DNA of 64,000 nucleotides, taken from NCBI RefSeq assembly GCF_900636535.1, contig NZ_LR134289.1:2418001-2482000 (forward strand), given 5' to 3'. Source of the stretch: Chryseobacterium gleum. Its GTDB lineage: Bacteria; Bacteroidota; Bacteroidia; Flavobacteriales; Weeksellaceae. The notes under the pieces were generated by a model. That model was not told where the DNA came from and ran no database searches. It saw only the letters and a program-made list of their open reading frames with translations. Position numbers and translations under genes: made by a program. This document shows positions 17,225 to 25,028 of the stretch, piece by piece (the first letter of the stretch is position 1; each line of letters starts with the position of its first letter).

Positions 17225-18142
17225 TTAAACAATATTTAATCCGGAGAGATATTTTATTTCTTCGGATTTTTTATGCACTTTATCTGGAGTTTGCATATTA
17301 AGGCTTAGATGTGGTCTTTTAGTATTATAAAGATAAATACTTTCTTTTACTAATGAGTTTAGATCTTGCATATTCTTTGTTTTATAAAAAAGGAATTCTT
17401 GTTTCAATATTCCATTCACCCTTTCTGCCAGTGCATTTTGATAGCAATCATAACCATCAGTCATTGACGGTTTGATTTCATTCTTATTAAGTATTTTCTG
17501 GTAATAACCAGAGCAATATTGCAAACCTCTATCTGAATGATGAATTAATGGGCCACTTGAACCTCTATTTTTTATTGCCATTTTTAAAGCTTTCGCAACA
17601 TTTTCAGTGTTCATATTTGAACTTAATGAATATCCCATGATCTTTCTACTATAGGCATCTGTTACCAAAGATAAATAACATGTAGATTCTTTGGTTTTAA
17701 GATAAGTTATATCGCTTACAAACACCTGTTCCGCTTTCTCTACTCTCAAATCCTTCAACAGATTGGGATGCTTTCTAAGCCAATGCTTTGAAAATGTTGT
17801 TTTAATATATTTCTTTTGTCTACGGATTAGCATATTCTCTCTTTTTAAGTAGGCAAATAAAGCATCTCTTCCCAATTTGACATCTTCCTGTATGAGCTGT
17901 TCTTTAAGAAGATGATAAAGTTTTCTTGTTCCTAATTTAGGTAACTTCATTCGTATTTCCTGAACCAGAAATTTTACCTTCAGTAATTGGTTTTCCCGGA
18001 TTAAAATCCTTTGCTTAGCTTGATAAATAGCCTGACGGCTTATCCCAAACAATCTACACAGTCTTGATATACTTATTCCTTGTCTGTGGAGTTGGAAGAT
18101 TGTTGGGAGGAAAACTTTTTTCTGATTTGAGTCCCATATTGT
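17225..18142 (-). CDS. IS3 transposase OrfB (rve/DDE domain), read by -1 frameshift from OrfA
   Basis: The frame is open from 18142, just after a stop, to the stop at 17225. It has no ATG near its start; only a TTG at 18052 could start it alone. After the slippery site it reads KKVFLPTIFQLHRQGISIS and then RLCRLFGISRQAIYQ, a typical OrfB opening. An HTH_21-like segment (KLPKLGTRKLYHLL) follows, then the integrase core: catalytic D in VSDITYLKT, D in HHSDRGLQYCS and E in ALAERVNGILK. It ends near the left inverted repeat. The active product is expected to be the OrfAB fusion of about 410 residues. No disabling change was seen. Confidence 0.88.
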   Translation of the reverse strand, partial: TIWDSNQKKVFLPTIFQLHRQGISISRLCRLFGISRQAIYQAKQRILIRENQLLKVKFLVQEIRMKLPKLGTRKLYHLLKEQLIQEDVKLGRDALFAYLKRENMLIRRQKKYIKTTFSKHWLRKHPNLLKDLRVEKAEQVFVSDITYLKTKESTCYLSLVTDAYSRKIMGYSLSSNMNTENVAKALKMAIKNRGSSGPLIHHSDRGLQYCSGYYQKILNKNEIKPSMTDGYDCYQNALAERVNGILKQEFLFYKTKNMQDLNSLVKESIYLYNTKRPHLSLNMQTPDKVHKKSEEIKYLSGLNIV

Positions 18143-18462
18143 TTATCTGAGATATCAATCATCGTATTAAGAACCTTGGTTTTTAGCTTTTCATCAGCTA
18201 GTTCTTTTTCTAAACGTTTAATTTTTTGAGCTGGTGTTTCTTTGGAATTAGGCATAGTATGAAGTTTAGGTTTACTCCACTCTAAGTTACCATATCTTCG
18301 CAACCAAACCAAAACAGTACTTCTTCCCTGGATACCATACTCTTTTTGAGCCTGCTTGTAAGTGTAATCGCCGTTTTCTACTTGAGAAACTATTCTTAAT
18401 TTAAAGGCTATACTGTAGTCTCTTTGTGTGCGCTTTTCTCTTTTTAATACTTGATCTTTCAT
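18073..18462 (-). CDS. IS3 transposase OrfA (DNA-binding part)
   Basis: 129 residues. The N-terminal helix-turn-helix (FKLRIVSQVENGDYTYKQA, then STVLVWLRRYG) binds the inverted repeats. A leucine-zipper-like coil follows (AQKIKRLEKELADEKLKTKV). The C-terminus after the slippery site (FSSQQSSNSTDKE) is replaced in the fusion product. It starts 17 bases inside the right inverted repeat. Confidence 0.88.
   Translation of the reverse strand: MKDQVLKREKRTQRDYSIAFKLRIVSQVENGDYTYKQAQKEYGIQGRSTVLVWLRRYGNLEWSKPKLHTMPNSKETPAQKIKRLEKELADEKLKTKVLNTMIDISDKQYGTQIRKKFSSQQSSNSTDKE
18115..18121 (-). promoter_or_regulatory. Programmed -1 frameshift slippery site of the IS3 element
   Basis: On the minus strand A AAA AAG in the orfA frame (AGA AAA AAG). 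This is the most common IS3 slippery heptamer. Moving back one base joins orfA exactly to the open orfB frame. Confidence 0.85.
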
Positions 18463-18478
18463 AAATAAGTCGATTAAT

Positions 18479-18503
18479 TGTCAACTTATTTCAGGACGGG
18501 ACA
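18479..18503. repeat. IS3 element terminal inverted repeat, orfA side
   Basis: 25 bases starting TGTCAACTTATTTC and ending GGGACA, the partner of 17196-17220. Confidence 0.85.
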
Positions 18504-18506
18504 GGT
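18504..18506. repeat. Right copy of the 3-bp target duplication (GGT)
   Basis: GGT directly outside the right IS end, matching 17193-17195. Confidence 0.7.
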
Positions 18507-18515
18507 TATCAATAC

Positions 18516-18547
18516 AAAAAGCCAGCTGAGTCAGCTGGCTTTTTTTT
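18516..18547. terminator. Bidirectional terminator originally shared by xth and the RlpA-like gene
   Basis: AAAAAGCCAGCTGA and TCAGCTGGCTTTTT form a 14-bp stem with A and T runs outside it. It still serves the RlpA-like gene. The IS element now stands between it and xth. Confidence 0.88.
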
Positions 18548-18563
18548 AATTTAAATCATAAAA

Positions 18564-18935
18564 TTAATCGACAATTTCATATTCGACCGGAATGGTACCA
18601 CGATTGATATCTCCGATCTCATCGAACGCTGCTTTAGACATGTCTAAAGATCTTGATGAATGGTAAGGCCCTCTGTCATTAATTCTCACTATTACTTCTT
18701 TACCATTTCTAAGGTTTGTTACCTTAACGTTTGTTCCAAACGGAAGCGTTCTGTTTGCTGCAGTAAACTTTGAATTATCAAAGATTTCTCCGCTAGCGGT
18801 TTTTCTACCGTTAAATTTATCGTGGTAGTACGATGCATAACTTGTTTTTTTCGCATCTAAGGCATTATTCGTAAAAGAATAAACACCCAGGGTTGAAATC
18901 ATCATTATGATTACGAGAATGAATCTTTTCATCAT
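18564..18935 (-). CDS. Small RlpA-like double-psi beta-barrel protein
   Basis: 123 residues (start M1 at 18935 or M2 at 18932). A signal peptide or membrane anchor (FILVIIMMISTLGVYSF) is followed by a DPBB domain covering nearly the whole protein: ASYYHDKFNGRKTASGEIFD, FTAANRTLPFGTNVKVTNL, VIVRINDRGPY and RSLDMSKAAFDEIG. In larger RlpA proteins this domain is a lytic transglycosylase acting on septal peptidoglycan. The aspartate in NDRGPY and the surrounding groove residues are kept. There is no SPOR domain, as is usual in this phylum. A single gene with a promoter-like TACATTTG about 28 bases upstream. Confidence 0.88.
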   Translation of the reverse strand: MMKRFILVIIMMISTLGVYSFTNNALDAKKTSYASYYHDKFNGRKTASGEIFDNSKFTAANRTLPFGTNVKVTNLRNGKEVIVRINDRGPYHSSRSLDMSKAAFDEIGDINRGTIPVEYEIVD

Positions 18936-18962
18936 TTTGAACTTTTATTGGTTTTGACGGAG

Positions 18963-18970
18963 CAAATGTA
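18963..18970 (-). promoter_or_regulatory. Possible -7 element of the RlpA-like gene
   Basis: TACATTTG on the minus strand, 27 bases upstream of the ATG, matches TAnnTTTG. The upstream TTG is missing (TTT is seen). Confidence 0.5.
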
Positions 18971-19433
18971 TCAGGAATCTTTATAAAACCCTACTCTATG
19001 TGTTAAAAAAAGTTAACAAAACACTAACAAAACGTTAACAACCTTTGCGAAACCCTATAAATAGGGAGTTTAAATCATATTGTTAAAAAACGTTAAAAAA
19101 AAGCTTAAAAAGTTAATATAATTAACTAATTCATGCATAATTTAAAAAACACCAATTCAAAATTACCTAATAATCAATAATTTATAGAATCAACAATGTT
19201 AAGATATGAATTAAAAAAACACATTTAAAAAATAAAAGTCTTAAATTCTAAATCTAAAGAAAATGACAGTAATAAGCTGCTTAAGCCTACCATATCCAAT
19301 ATTCTGAATTAGATTTTAACAGCCTGATACATTGTTAAATTTCAGATTGATTGTAATTATAATGTTATGATGTAAAAATTAAATCAATATTATTTAATAT
19401 CACTAAATAATAGAACGCTTCTCTCTAAAAAGT

Positions 19434-19465
19434 AAACAACCCAATGATTTCTCATCGGGTTGTTT
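19434..19465 (-). terminator. Terminator of the two-gene secreted protein operon
   Basis: AAACAACCC(G/A)ATGA pairs with TCATCGGGTTGTTT with one wobble pair. It lies 21 bases after the stop of the second gene. Confidence 0.7.
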
Positions 19466-19486
19466 AATATGTAATTAATACTTTTT

Positions 19487-20209
19487 CTATTTTAAATATT
19501 CCAGTACATAATCATATGTTCCAGAAGGATAAACTACAGACATACTAGGAGAACCAGTAATTGCATTACCTGCAGTTGTAGCAATTGTATAAGAATATAG
19601 GCTTCTATCATATACTGTATTTGTACCAGCTTTATAGATTGTAATTCCATACATTGCAGACATTCCAGCAGGTGCAGGGATATTTACAGCTGTAGAAGTA
19701 CCACTTGCCGTGAAAGTTCCTTTAATAGCATAAAGCTGTTTATCTCCGGCTGTAGTATTGATAATAGTATTAGTTGTTGTCTCAGCAGTACCGATAGTTA
19801 CTTTACCAGCACCTCCCATTGGCACCCATCTACCATTAGTAATGTTACCTGGATTACCTGGATTAGAGAAGTAATAGAATCCCGGAGCAACCGCAGTAGT
19901 TACTCCCTGACCAGTTGCTGTATTACCTGTAGCTGTATTATACACTACCATACCATCAAAGTCAGAAACAATTACAGTATTGTCCATTGGAGAAGTATCA
20001 AATGTAAAAGTAGTCAGATTGGTTCTTGGAAACCCTAAACCTCTACCATAGCTCTGGTTGGCTAATCCCTCAAAATTACTAGCATCCATGAAATAGTTAG
20101 TATTATTCAAAGTTGAGGTAACATTTCCATTACTAATAATTTGAGCATTTACGTTTGCACCTAGGAACAATAATACACCGCCTGCTATATTTAAGAAAAT
20201 ATTTTTCAT
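19487..20209 (-). CDS. Secreted protein of unknown function (second of a pair)
   Basis: 240 residues. The signal peptide ends at NVNAQ. The mature part is rich in Thr, Asn, Gly and Ala with few charges and has no known domain I can name. It shares the motif PGFYYF...W.P.GG (APGFYYFSNPG, then GRWVPMGG) and VVYNTATG with its neighbour upstream, so the two genes are related or share a module. The C-terminal 100 residues look like a beta-sandwich (LYAIKGTFTASGTS, YGITIYKAG, YDYVLEYLK). There is no T9SS sorting domain. It starts 19 bases after the neighbour's stop. A surface or fibre protein is possible. Confidence 0.75.
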   Translation of the reverse strand: MKNIFLNIAGGVLLFLGANVNAQIISNGNVTSTLNNTNYFMDASNFEGLANQSYGRGLGFPRTNLTTFTFDTSPMDNTVIVSDFDGMVVYNTATGNTATGQGVTTAVAPGFYYFSNPGNPGNITNGRWVPMGGAGKVTIGTAETTTNTIINTTAGDKQLYAIKGTFTASGTSTAVNIPAPAGMSAMYGITIYKAGTNTVYDRSLYSYTIATTAGNAITGSPSMSVVYPSGTYDYVLEYLK

Positions 20210-20228
20210 TTTAATTTTATGTTTTTAA

Positions 20229-20876
20229 TTAATTTCTACCTGAAACTAGATACCAGTTTGTACCGTTGCTATAAATCTGTATAGCAGCTATTCCCGTAAG
20301 ACTCGACATACCTTTAGGAGTAGCAACTCCATCAGTACCGGAAAACTGCAGAGTACCACCTGTTTGGTTTCTTATATAAATTGTTCTTCCGTTGTAAGCT
20401 GTAGGAGCTGGTAAAGTAAGTTGTGTTCCACTAGTGAATTCCCAATAATCAAAGTTGGAATTTGTCCAGTCATAAGCAGTAGAAGCAGCTTGGGTTAAGT
20501 TCATTCTGAATGGTGTAGCAGGAGCAGCACCTCCACCAAGTGGCTTCCACTCAGGAACAGTATTGTCGAAATAATAGAAACCTGGGCCAGTAATTTTAGC
20601 TTTTCTGGCTCCTGTTCCGGTTCCTGCAGTAATGTAAACAACGGCTCCATTTTGAGGTGCGCCATATGTTCCACTAGTATCATCCTTAGCGGATAATTCT
20701 GCTGCCGTCATACGAGGGACTAATAAGGCATCAGGTCTAGCATTATCAGTAGTATTTGCTACTACGTCTAGAGTTGCGGCTGGTGTGGTTGTGTTAATCC
20801 CCACTCGCCCCTGCTGAGCCTTAGAAAGAGCCGAAAGGCCAACAAGCATAATTGCTGTTAATAAAAATTTTTTCAT
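20229..20876 (-). CDS. Secreted protein with a GINTTTP-type N-terminal motif (first of a pair)
   Basis: 215 residues. Signal peptide MKKFLLTAIMLVGLSALSKA, then QQGRVGINTTTPAATLDV. This GIN-x-TP-x-ATLDV motif opens many Bacteroidota surface proteins and resembles the trimeric, fibre-like proteins related to phage tail fibres. The middle holds VVYITAGTGTG and PGFYYFDNTVPEWKPLGGG, shared with the next gene. The C-terminal 90 residues (WEFTSGTQLTLPAP, IYIRNQTGGTLQFSG, AIQIYSNGTNWYLVSG) are a beta-rich domain common at the ends of such proteins. The function is unknown. Confidence 0.8.
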   Translation of the reverse strand: MKKFLLTAIMLVGLSALSKAQQGRVGINTTTPAATLDVVANTTDNARPDALLVPRMTAAELSAKDDTSGTYGAPQNGAVVYITAGTGTGARKAKITGPGFYYFDNTVPEWKPLGGGAAPATPFRMNLTQAASTAYDWTNSNFDYWEFTSGTQLTLPAPTAYNGRTIYIRNQTGGTLQFSGTDGVATPKGMSSLTGIAAIQIYSNGTNWYLVSGRN

Positions 20877-21246
20877 AAGTTTTTAAAGATTTTTAATTAC
20901 ATTTTTTTCATCAATATTTCCAAAAAGGATGCATCCCAACTTGTGAACATTATATTGAAACTAAAAAAAGATCAAATAACTATTCCAATTGAATTTTAGC
21001 TTCATTTTAATGATTAACTTATTGACAATACATGATTTAAAAATATTGCTTTCTGCGCAAATTTAAGATATAATTTTTGATTTTATATGCTTTATAGATA
21101 AAAAATTAAATATTCCTAATTATATATAATATTAATCAATTGGTTTTCAATATAATAAAAAGAAGGAACAGAAAAAATTCTATGTTAATTTTCGTTAACG
21201 GATTAATTCAGCCAGCCTTATTTTCAATTGATTAATAAGCATTTAG
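20877..21246. other. AT-rich intergenic region of 370 bp
   Basis: It lies between rimO and the secreted pair, all on the minus strand. The only promoter-like element is TAAATTTG (21058-21065, minus strand) without a clear TTG partner; it would give a leader of about 180 bases. No gene or strong hairpin seen. Confidence 0.4.
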
Positions 21247-22548
21247 CTATACTAATTCTCCATATAAGTCAAATTCTTCTGCGGAGGTTATTTTGACCTC
21301 TGCAAATTCACCAATAGAAATGTAAGTATCTTCTGCGGAAACCAAAACTGTATTATCCACATCTGGTGAATCATACTCTGTTCTTCCGATGAAGTAATTC
21401 CCTTCTTTACGGTCGAAAATACATCTGAATACTTTACCTACCTTCTCCTGATTCTTTTCCCAAGAAATCTGAGACTGTAATTCCATAATTTCTTCTACTC
21501 TTGCCTCTTTTACCTCCTGTGGAATATCATCTTCCAAAACATAAGCAGTTGTATTCTCCTCATGAGAATATGTAAAGCATCCCAATCTGTCAAATTTCTG
21601 TTCTCTTACCCAGTCTTTAAGTTCCTGGAATCTTTCTTTTGTTTCTCCCGGATATCCAACAATAAGTGTCGTTCTGATTGCCATATCAGGAACTTTTTCT
21701 CTGAATTTTCCTAAAAGAGCATCAGTTTTTTCATGGGTAGTTCCTCTCTTCATTGATTTCAACAAATCTGAATTGATATGCTGAAGAGGAATATCTATAT
21801 AATTACATACTTTAGGTTCTTCGCGGATAATATCGAGCACATCTTCAGGAAAACCACTCGGGAAAGCATAGTGAAGACGAATCCATTCTACCCCTTCTAC
21901 TTTTACCAGTTCTTTTAAAAGATCTCCTAATGCTCTTTTCTTGTAAAGATCCAAACCATAGTAAGTAAGGTCCTGTGCAATAAGAATTAATTCCTTTGTT
22001 CCTTTTTTAGCCAGTTTCTGAGCTTCTGAAACCAGTTTTTCGATAGGGGTTGAAACATGCCCGCCTCTCATCAATGGAATGGCACAGAAAGAACATGGTC
22101 TGTCGCAGCCTTCAGAAATTTTAAGATATGCGTAATGTTTTGGAGTTGTTGTTAATCTTTCTCCTACCAATTCGTGTTTATAATCTGCTCCAAGGTGTTT
22201 TAAGAGGACAGGAAGGTCTCTTGTCCCGAAATATTGATCCACATCCGGAATTTCTTTGATCAGGTCCGGTTTATATCTTTCGGATAAACACCCGGTAACG
22301 AATACTTTCTCAACCTCACCTCTGTTTTTAGCCTCAACATAATCAAGAATAGTATTGATAGATTCTTCTTTCGCATTATCAATAAATCCGCAAGTATTGA
22401 TTACAACAATGTCCCCACGGTCTTCATGAACCACTTCTTTGCCATTGGCTTTCAGCTGGCTCATTAATACTTCAGAATCATATACATTCTTGGAACATCC
22501 AAGAGTGACTACATTGATTTTCTTCTTCCCTACAGATTTTGTACGCAT
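21247..22548 (-). CDS. rimO: Ribosomal protein S12 methylthiotransferase
   Basis: Radical SAM enzyme that adds a methylthio group to an aspartate of ribosomal protein S12. 433 residues from the ATG at 22548 (MRTKSVGKKKINVVTLGCSKN); the frame extends to 22578, but a TATCTTTG element just upstream supports the later start. The N-terminal UPF0004 domain holds the second cluster cysteines (TLGCSKN, INTCGF, VTGCLSERY). The radical SAM motif is CDRPCSFC. The C-terminal TRAM domain is about residues 365-433. VTLGCSKN together with the SEGCDRPCSFCAIP form is RimO rather than MiaB. Confidence 0.95.
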   Translation of the reverse strand: MRTKSVGKKKINVVTLGCSKNVYDSEVLMSQLKANGKEVVHEDRGDIVVINTCGFIDNAKEESINTILDYVEAKNRGEVEKVFVTGCLSERYKPDLIKEIPDVDQYFGTRDLPVLLKHLGADYKHELVGERLTTTPKHYAYLKISEGCDRPCSFCAIPLMRGGHVSTPIEKLVSEAQKLAKKGTKELILIAQDLTYYGLDLYKKRALGDLLKELVKVEGVEWIRLHYAFPSGFPEDVLDIIREEPKVCNYIDIPLQHINSDLLKSMKRGTTHEKTDALLGKFREKVPDMAIRTTLIVGYPGETKERFQELKDWVREQKFDRLGCFTYSHEENTTAYVLEDDIPQEVKEARVEEIMELQSQISWEKNQEKVGKVFRCIFDRKEGNYFIGRTEYDSPDVDNTVLVSAEDTYISIGEFAEVKITSAEEFDLYGELV

Positions 22549-22567
22549 CGTTTTGATTTTGAGTCTG

Positions 22568-22575
22568 CAAAGATA
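22568..22575 (-). promoter_or_regulatory. Possible -7 element of rimO
   Basis: TATCTTTG on the minus strand, 19 bases upstream of the ATG at 22548. No TTG at the right distance. Confidence 0.45.
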
Positions 22576-22605
22576 CAAAATATTAGAGAGTTAAGATTAA
22601 AAAAT

Positions 22606-22631
22606 AAAAACCACTTTATAAAAGTGGTTTT
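22606..22631 (-). terminator. Terminator at the end of the polysaccharide locus
   Basis: AAAACCACTTT pairs with AAGTGGTTTT around a short AT loop. Read on the minus strand it ends in a T run. It follows rfbC by 12 bases. Confidence 0.8.
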
Positions 22632-22643
22632 CATGAATATACT

Positions 22644-23189
22644 TTAAAAGTTTTTTTCTTTAAATCCGGGAGCATTCTGGTCTTTTTCGGAAAGTATGGC
22701 ATCTTTTTCATCTACTTTCCAGTCGATATTAAGATCTGGGTCATTGAATTTTACGCTGCCTTCTGATTCTTTGCTGTAAAAATTATCACATTTATAAGAA
22801 AATACCGCATGGGTACTCAATACAGAAAAACCATGTCCAAAGCCTCTCGGTACATACAGCTGCAGTTTATTTTCTGCAGTAAGCTCTATTCCGAACCATT
22901 TACCAAATGTAGGAGAATCTTCTCTAAGGTCTACAGCCACATCCCAAACACTTCCTTCAAGACACGAAACCAGTTTTGCCTGAGCATGTTCTCCTTTCTG
23001 AAGGTGTAATCCTCTCAATACTCCATAAGAAGATTTAGAAATATTATCCTGTACAAAGTGTCCGTTCATTCCGGTCAGTTCCTCGAATTTTTTTTCGTTG
23101 AACTTTTCAAAAAAGTAGCCTCTTTCATCTTCAAATATAGTAGGCTCTATGATGTAGCAGTCTTTAAGCGGTGTTTCTTTAATTTTCAT
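22644..23189 (-). CDS. rfbC: dTDP-4-dehydrorhamnose 3,5-epimerase
   Basis: Cupin-fold epimerase of dTDP-L-rhamnose synthesis. 181 residues, normal length. Motifs: GYFFEKFNEKKFEE, VQDNISKSSYGVLRGLHLQ with the catalytic histidine, VWDVAVDLR, and YVPRGFGHGFSVLS. It is the last gene of the locus. The partners rfbA, rfbB and rfbD are not in the window, so dTDP-rhamnose would need genes elsewhere; otherwise the enzyme acts on a related keto-sugar. Confidence 0.93.
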   Translation of the reverse strand: MKIKETPLKDCYIIEPTIFEDERGYFFEKFNEKKFEELTGMNGHFVQDNISKSSYGVLRGLHLQKGEHAQAKLVSCLEGSVWDVAVDLREDSPTFGKWFGIELTAENKLQLYVPRGFGHGFSVLSTHAVFSYKCDNFYSKESEGSVKFNDPDLNIDWKVDEKDAILSEKDQNAPGFKEKNF

Positions 23190-23208
23190 AATTTATTTCT
23201 AAAAAAAT

Positions 23209-24183
23209 CTACAGATTATATTGTTTCTTAATGCTCCATTTTAATAACAGATACAGTCCTCCAACAGGTAAAAACACAATGAGAGCAACGATCCATAACG
23301 GGAAAGAGGAATGTATTAAAAAAACAGTTACCAGCAGTTGGAAAAAGGAGTATACAAAACTTATCAATAAATGAGGAATTTTTTTTTCATTGGCAAGAAG
23401 CTGATACAAATGTCTTCTGTGTGCTTCAAAAATATTTTCTTTCAGCATAATTCTTTCAATGATTGTCAAAACAACTTCAATTCCGTAAACAGATAATAAT
23501 AGTATGTATTTATAATCCTGAGTTTTCATGATCAATAGAGTAATAAGTCCTATTATCCAGAAGCCGATTCCCATACTCCCGACGTCTCCTGCAAAACATT
23601 TTGCTTTTTTTCTAAAATTGAAAAAAAGAAATACAATACAGGCCAAGGTCGGATAGTATATAAATTTATTGTCAGTAAATTGAAAAATATTTCTATTAAT
23701 ATAAATAAGTGAACAAACTGTAACCAGGCTGTATAATCCTGTCATACCATTGATTCCGTCCATAAAATTATAGGCATTCAGGGTTCCTACAATCACAATA
23801 AACATGATGGGCCATACCCAAAATGGCATCAAAGCGAATGCATTTATAAAATCCAACAGTAAAACAACAGAAATAAACTGAACCGTAAGCCTTAATTTAT
23901 TTGATAATGGCTTAACATCATCTATAAAACTAATGATACAGATAGCAAGCATGCCTAAACCAAAAGCCCAGTAATCTTTGACTGCTTCATTAAAATTGAA
24001 CAAACTAAAAAGTATGAAAGCAATTGGAAATATAATTCCCCCGCCTCTTAAAGTAACCTGCGTATGAGCGCTTCTATGGTTAGGTTTATCTATAATATTA
24101 TACTTATCAGCTATTTTGAAATAGATCAATTCAGCCAAAAAAAGCAATAAGATTATCACTAAATAAATAAATTCTTTCATCAA
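23209..24183 (-). CDS. Polyprenyl-phosphate sugar-1-phosphate transferase (WecA/WbpL-like)
   Basis: Integral membrane enzyme that starts glycan assembly by moving a sugar-1-phosphate from a UDP-sugar to undecaprenyl phosphate. 324 residues with about ten hydrophobic helices. Family motifs: RSAHTQVTLRGGGI, the metal-binding FIDDVKPLS, NAYNFMDGINGMTG, CFAGDVGSMGIGF, and the cytosolic EAHRRHLYQLL loop. The HRR-H loop and its position beside a 4-reductase gene resemble WbpL, which uses FucNAc or QuiNAc type sugars. Start M1 or M2. Confidence 0.9.
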   Translation of the reverse strand: MMKEFIYLVIILLLFLAELIYFKIADKYNIIDKPNHRSAHTQVTLRGGGIIFPIAFILFSLFNFNEAVKDYWAFGLGMLAICIISFIDDVKPLSNKLRLTVQFISVVLLLDFINAFALMPFWVWPIMFIVIVGTLNAYNFMDGINGMTGLYSLVTVCSLIYINRNIFQFTDNKFIYYPTLACIVFLFFNFRKKAKCFAGDVGSMGIGFWIIGLITLLIMKTQDYKYILLLSVYGIEVVLTIIERIMLKENIFEAHRRHLYQLLANEKKIPHLLISFVYSFFQLLVTVFLIHSSFPLWIVALIVFLPVGGLYLLLKWSIKKQYNL

Positions 24184-24191
24184 AAGTAAAA

Positions 24192-25028
24192 TTAATTAAT
24201 ATATACGGCCGAATAAAATAACTTAGTAAACATATCCTTTATAATATTCGACTTCGAAACGGGGATCAATCTTAATATAAAAAACAATGGTTTAACAATA
24301 TTCTGATTAATAATTATTTGTGGTTTTTCTATTTTAAAAAATGACAACAGCTCTTCCTGAGTATGATCTTCAGGATCCTTTACAATCTTTAATGAATCGT
24401 GATCTGTATTCATTGAGTTAATTACTTCATTAACTACTCCATCAACATGGCATAATGAATAAATTCTTGCTTGCTTTGTAATGAAAGGGAACTTCAATAC
24501 AGGCAGGAAGACTCTTTTTCCTAAATCTTTTAAATTATTTTCTGTATAAACTGGGGTCAACCGTAAAATATGCAATGATACAGGTTTTTTCTCTTTTAAC
24601 AAATTTTCACATATTAATTTACTTTTCCCGTATTCTGTAACTGGTAATGGCTGATCATTTACTGAAATTATTTCTTTATTGTTTTTAAAGCTGTATACCG
24701 AAACCGAACTTAAAAAAATAACCTTTGTATTTTTTACATCAAGAGAATTAAAAATATTTTTTGTCATTACAATATTGGCTTCCCCCACCTTCATTGTACC
24801 ATTTTTATTTTTGCCGTGAGCTATTGCTGCTACATGAATAATAAAATCAAACTTCTTATTTTTGAAAAAATTTTTGCAATCATTTTCATTCAAAAGATTA
24901 AGCGTTGTATATTCCTCTCTCAAGGAAGAAGAAGAAATAGCCGTAACATCAAAGTCCTCTTTCAGCGCTTTATATATTTGTGAGCCTATAAATCCGCTTG
25001 CTCCTGTTAAAAGCAACTTAGCCTTCAT
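24192..25028 (-). CDS. NAD-dependent sugar epimerase/reductase (SDR, WbpV-like)
   Basis: 278 residues from the ATG at 25028; the frame is open to 25055. The Rossmann motif TGASGFIGSQIY is at about 6-17, the VAAIAHG loop, SSVSVYS, and the catalytic Y-x-x-x-K in TEYGKSKL. Extended SDR fold. Between a WbpL-type transferase and a locus with a WbpM-like dehydratase, it most likely reduces the 4-keto group of UDP-4-keto-6-deoxy-GlcNAc to give UDP-D-QuiNAc or UDP-D-FucNAc. That is inferred from gene order, not from specificity residues. It overlaps the deacetylase gene upstream by 11 bases. Confidence 0.82.
   Translation of the reverse strand: MKAKLLLTGASGFIGSQIYKALKEDFDVTAISSSSLREEYTTLNLLNENDCKNFFKNKKFDFIIHVAAIAHGKNKNGTMKVGEANIVMTKNIFNSLDVKNTKVIFLSSVSVYSFKNNKEIISVNDQPLPVTEYGKSKLICENLLKEKKPVSLHILRLTPVYTENNLKDLGKRVFLPVLKFPFITKQARIYSLCHVDGVVNEVINSMNTDHDSLKIVKDPEDHTQEELLSFFKIEKPQIIINQNIVKPLFFILRLIPVSKSNIIKDMFTKLFYSAVYIN

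Larger units (their letters stand above)
17196..18503 (-). mobile_element. Complete IS3-family insertion sequence (1308 bp)
   Basis: Begins TG and ends CA. The ends are 25-bp inverted repeats matching at 20 positions, and GGT is duplicated on both sides. Inside are orfA and orfB, both on the minus strand, in the 0 and -1 frames with an A AAA AAG slippery site between them. All DDE residues are present, so the element looks able to move. It landed between xth and the terminator that xth shares with the RlpA-like gene. Confidence 0.92.
18936..19486. other. AT-rich intergenic region of 551 bp
   Basis: No gene seen. It holds the promoter element of the RlpA-like gene, two GTTAAC palindromes (19012-19017 and 19034-19039) among many GTTAA repeats, the palindrome CCCTATAAATAGGG at 19053-19066, and the terminator of the following operon at 19434-19465. 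Confidence 0.5.

Noticed and set aside
18052..18142. Independent start of orfB at a TTG
   Set aside because: The slippery site and the open frame upstream of the TTG fit the usual OrfAB fusion of IS3 elements.
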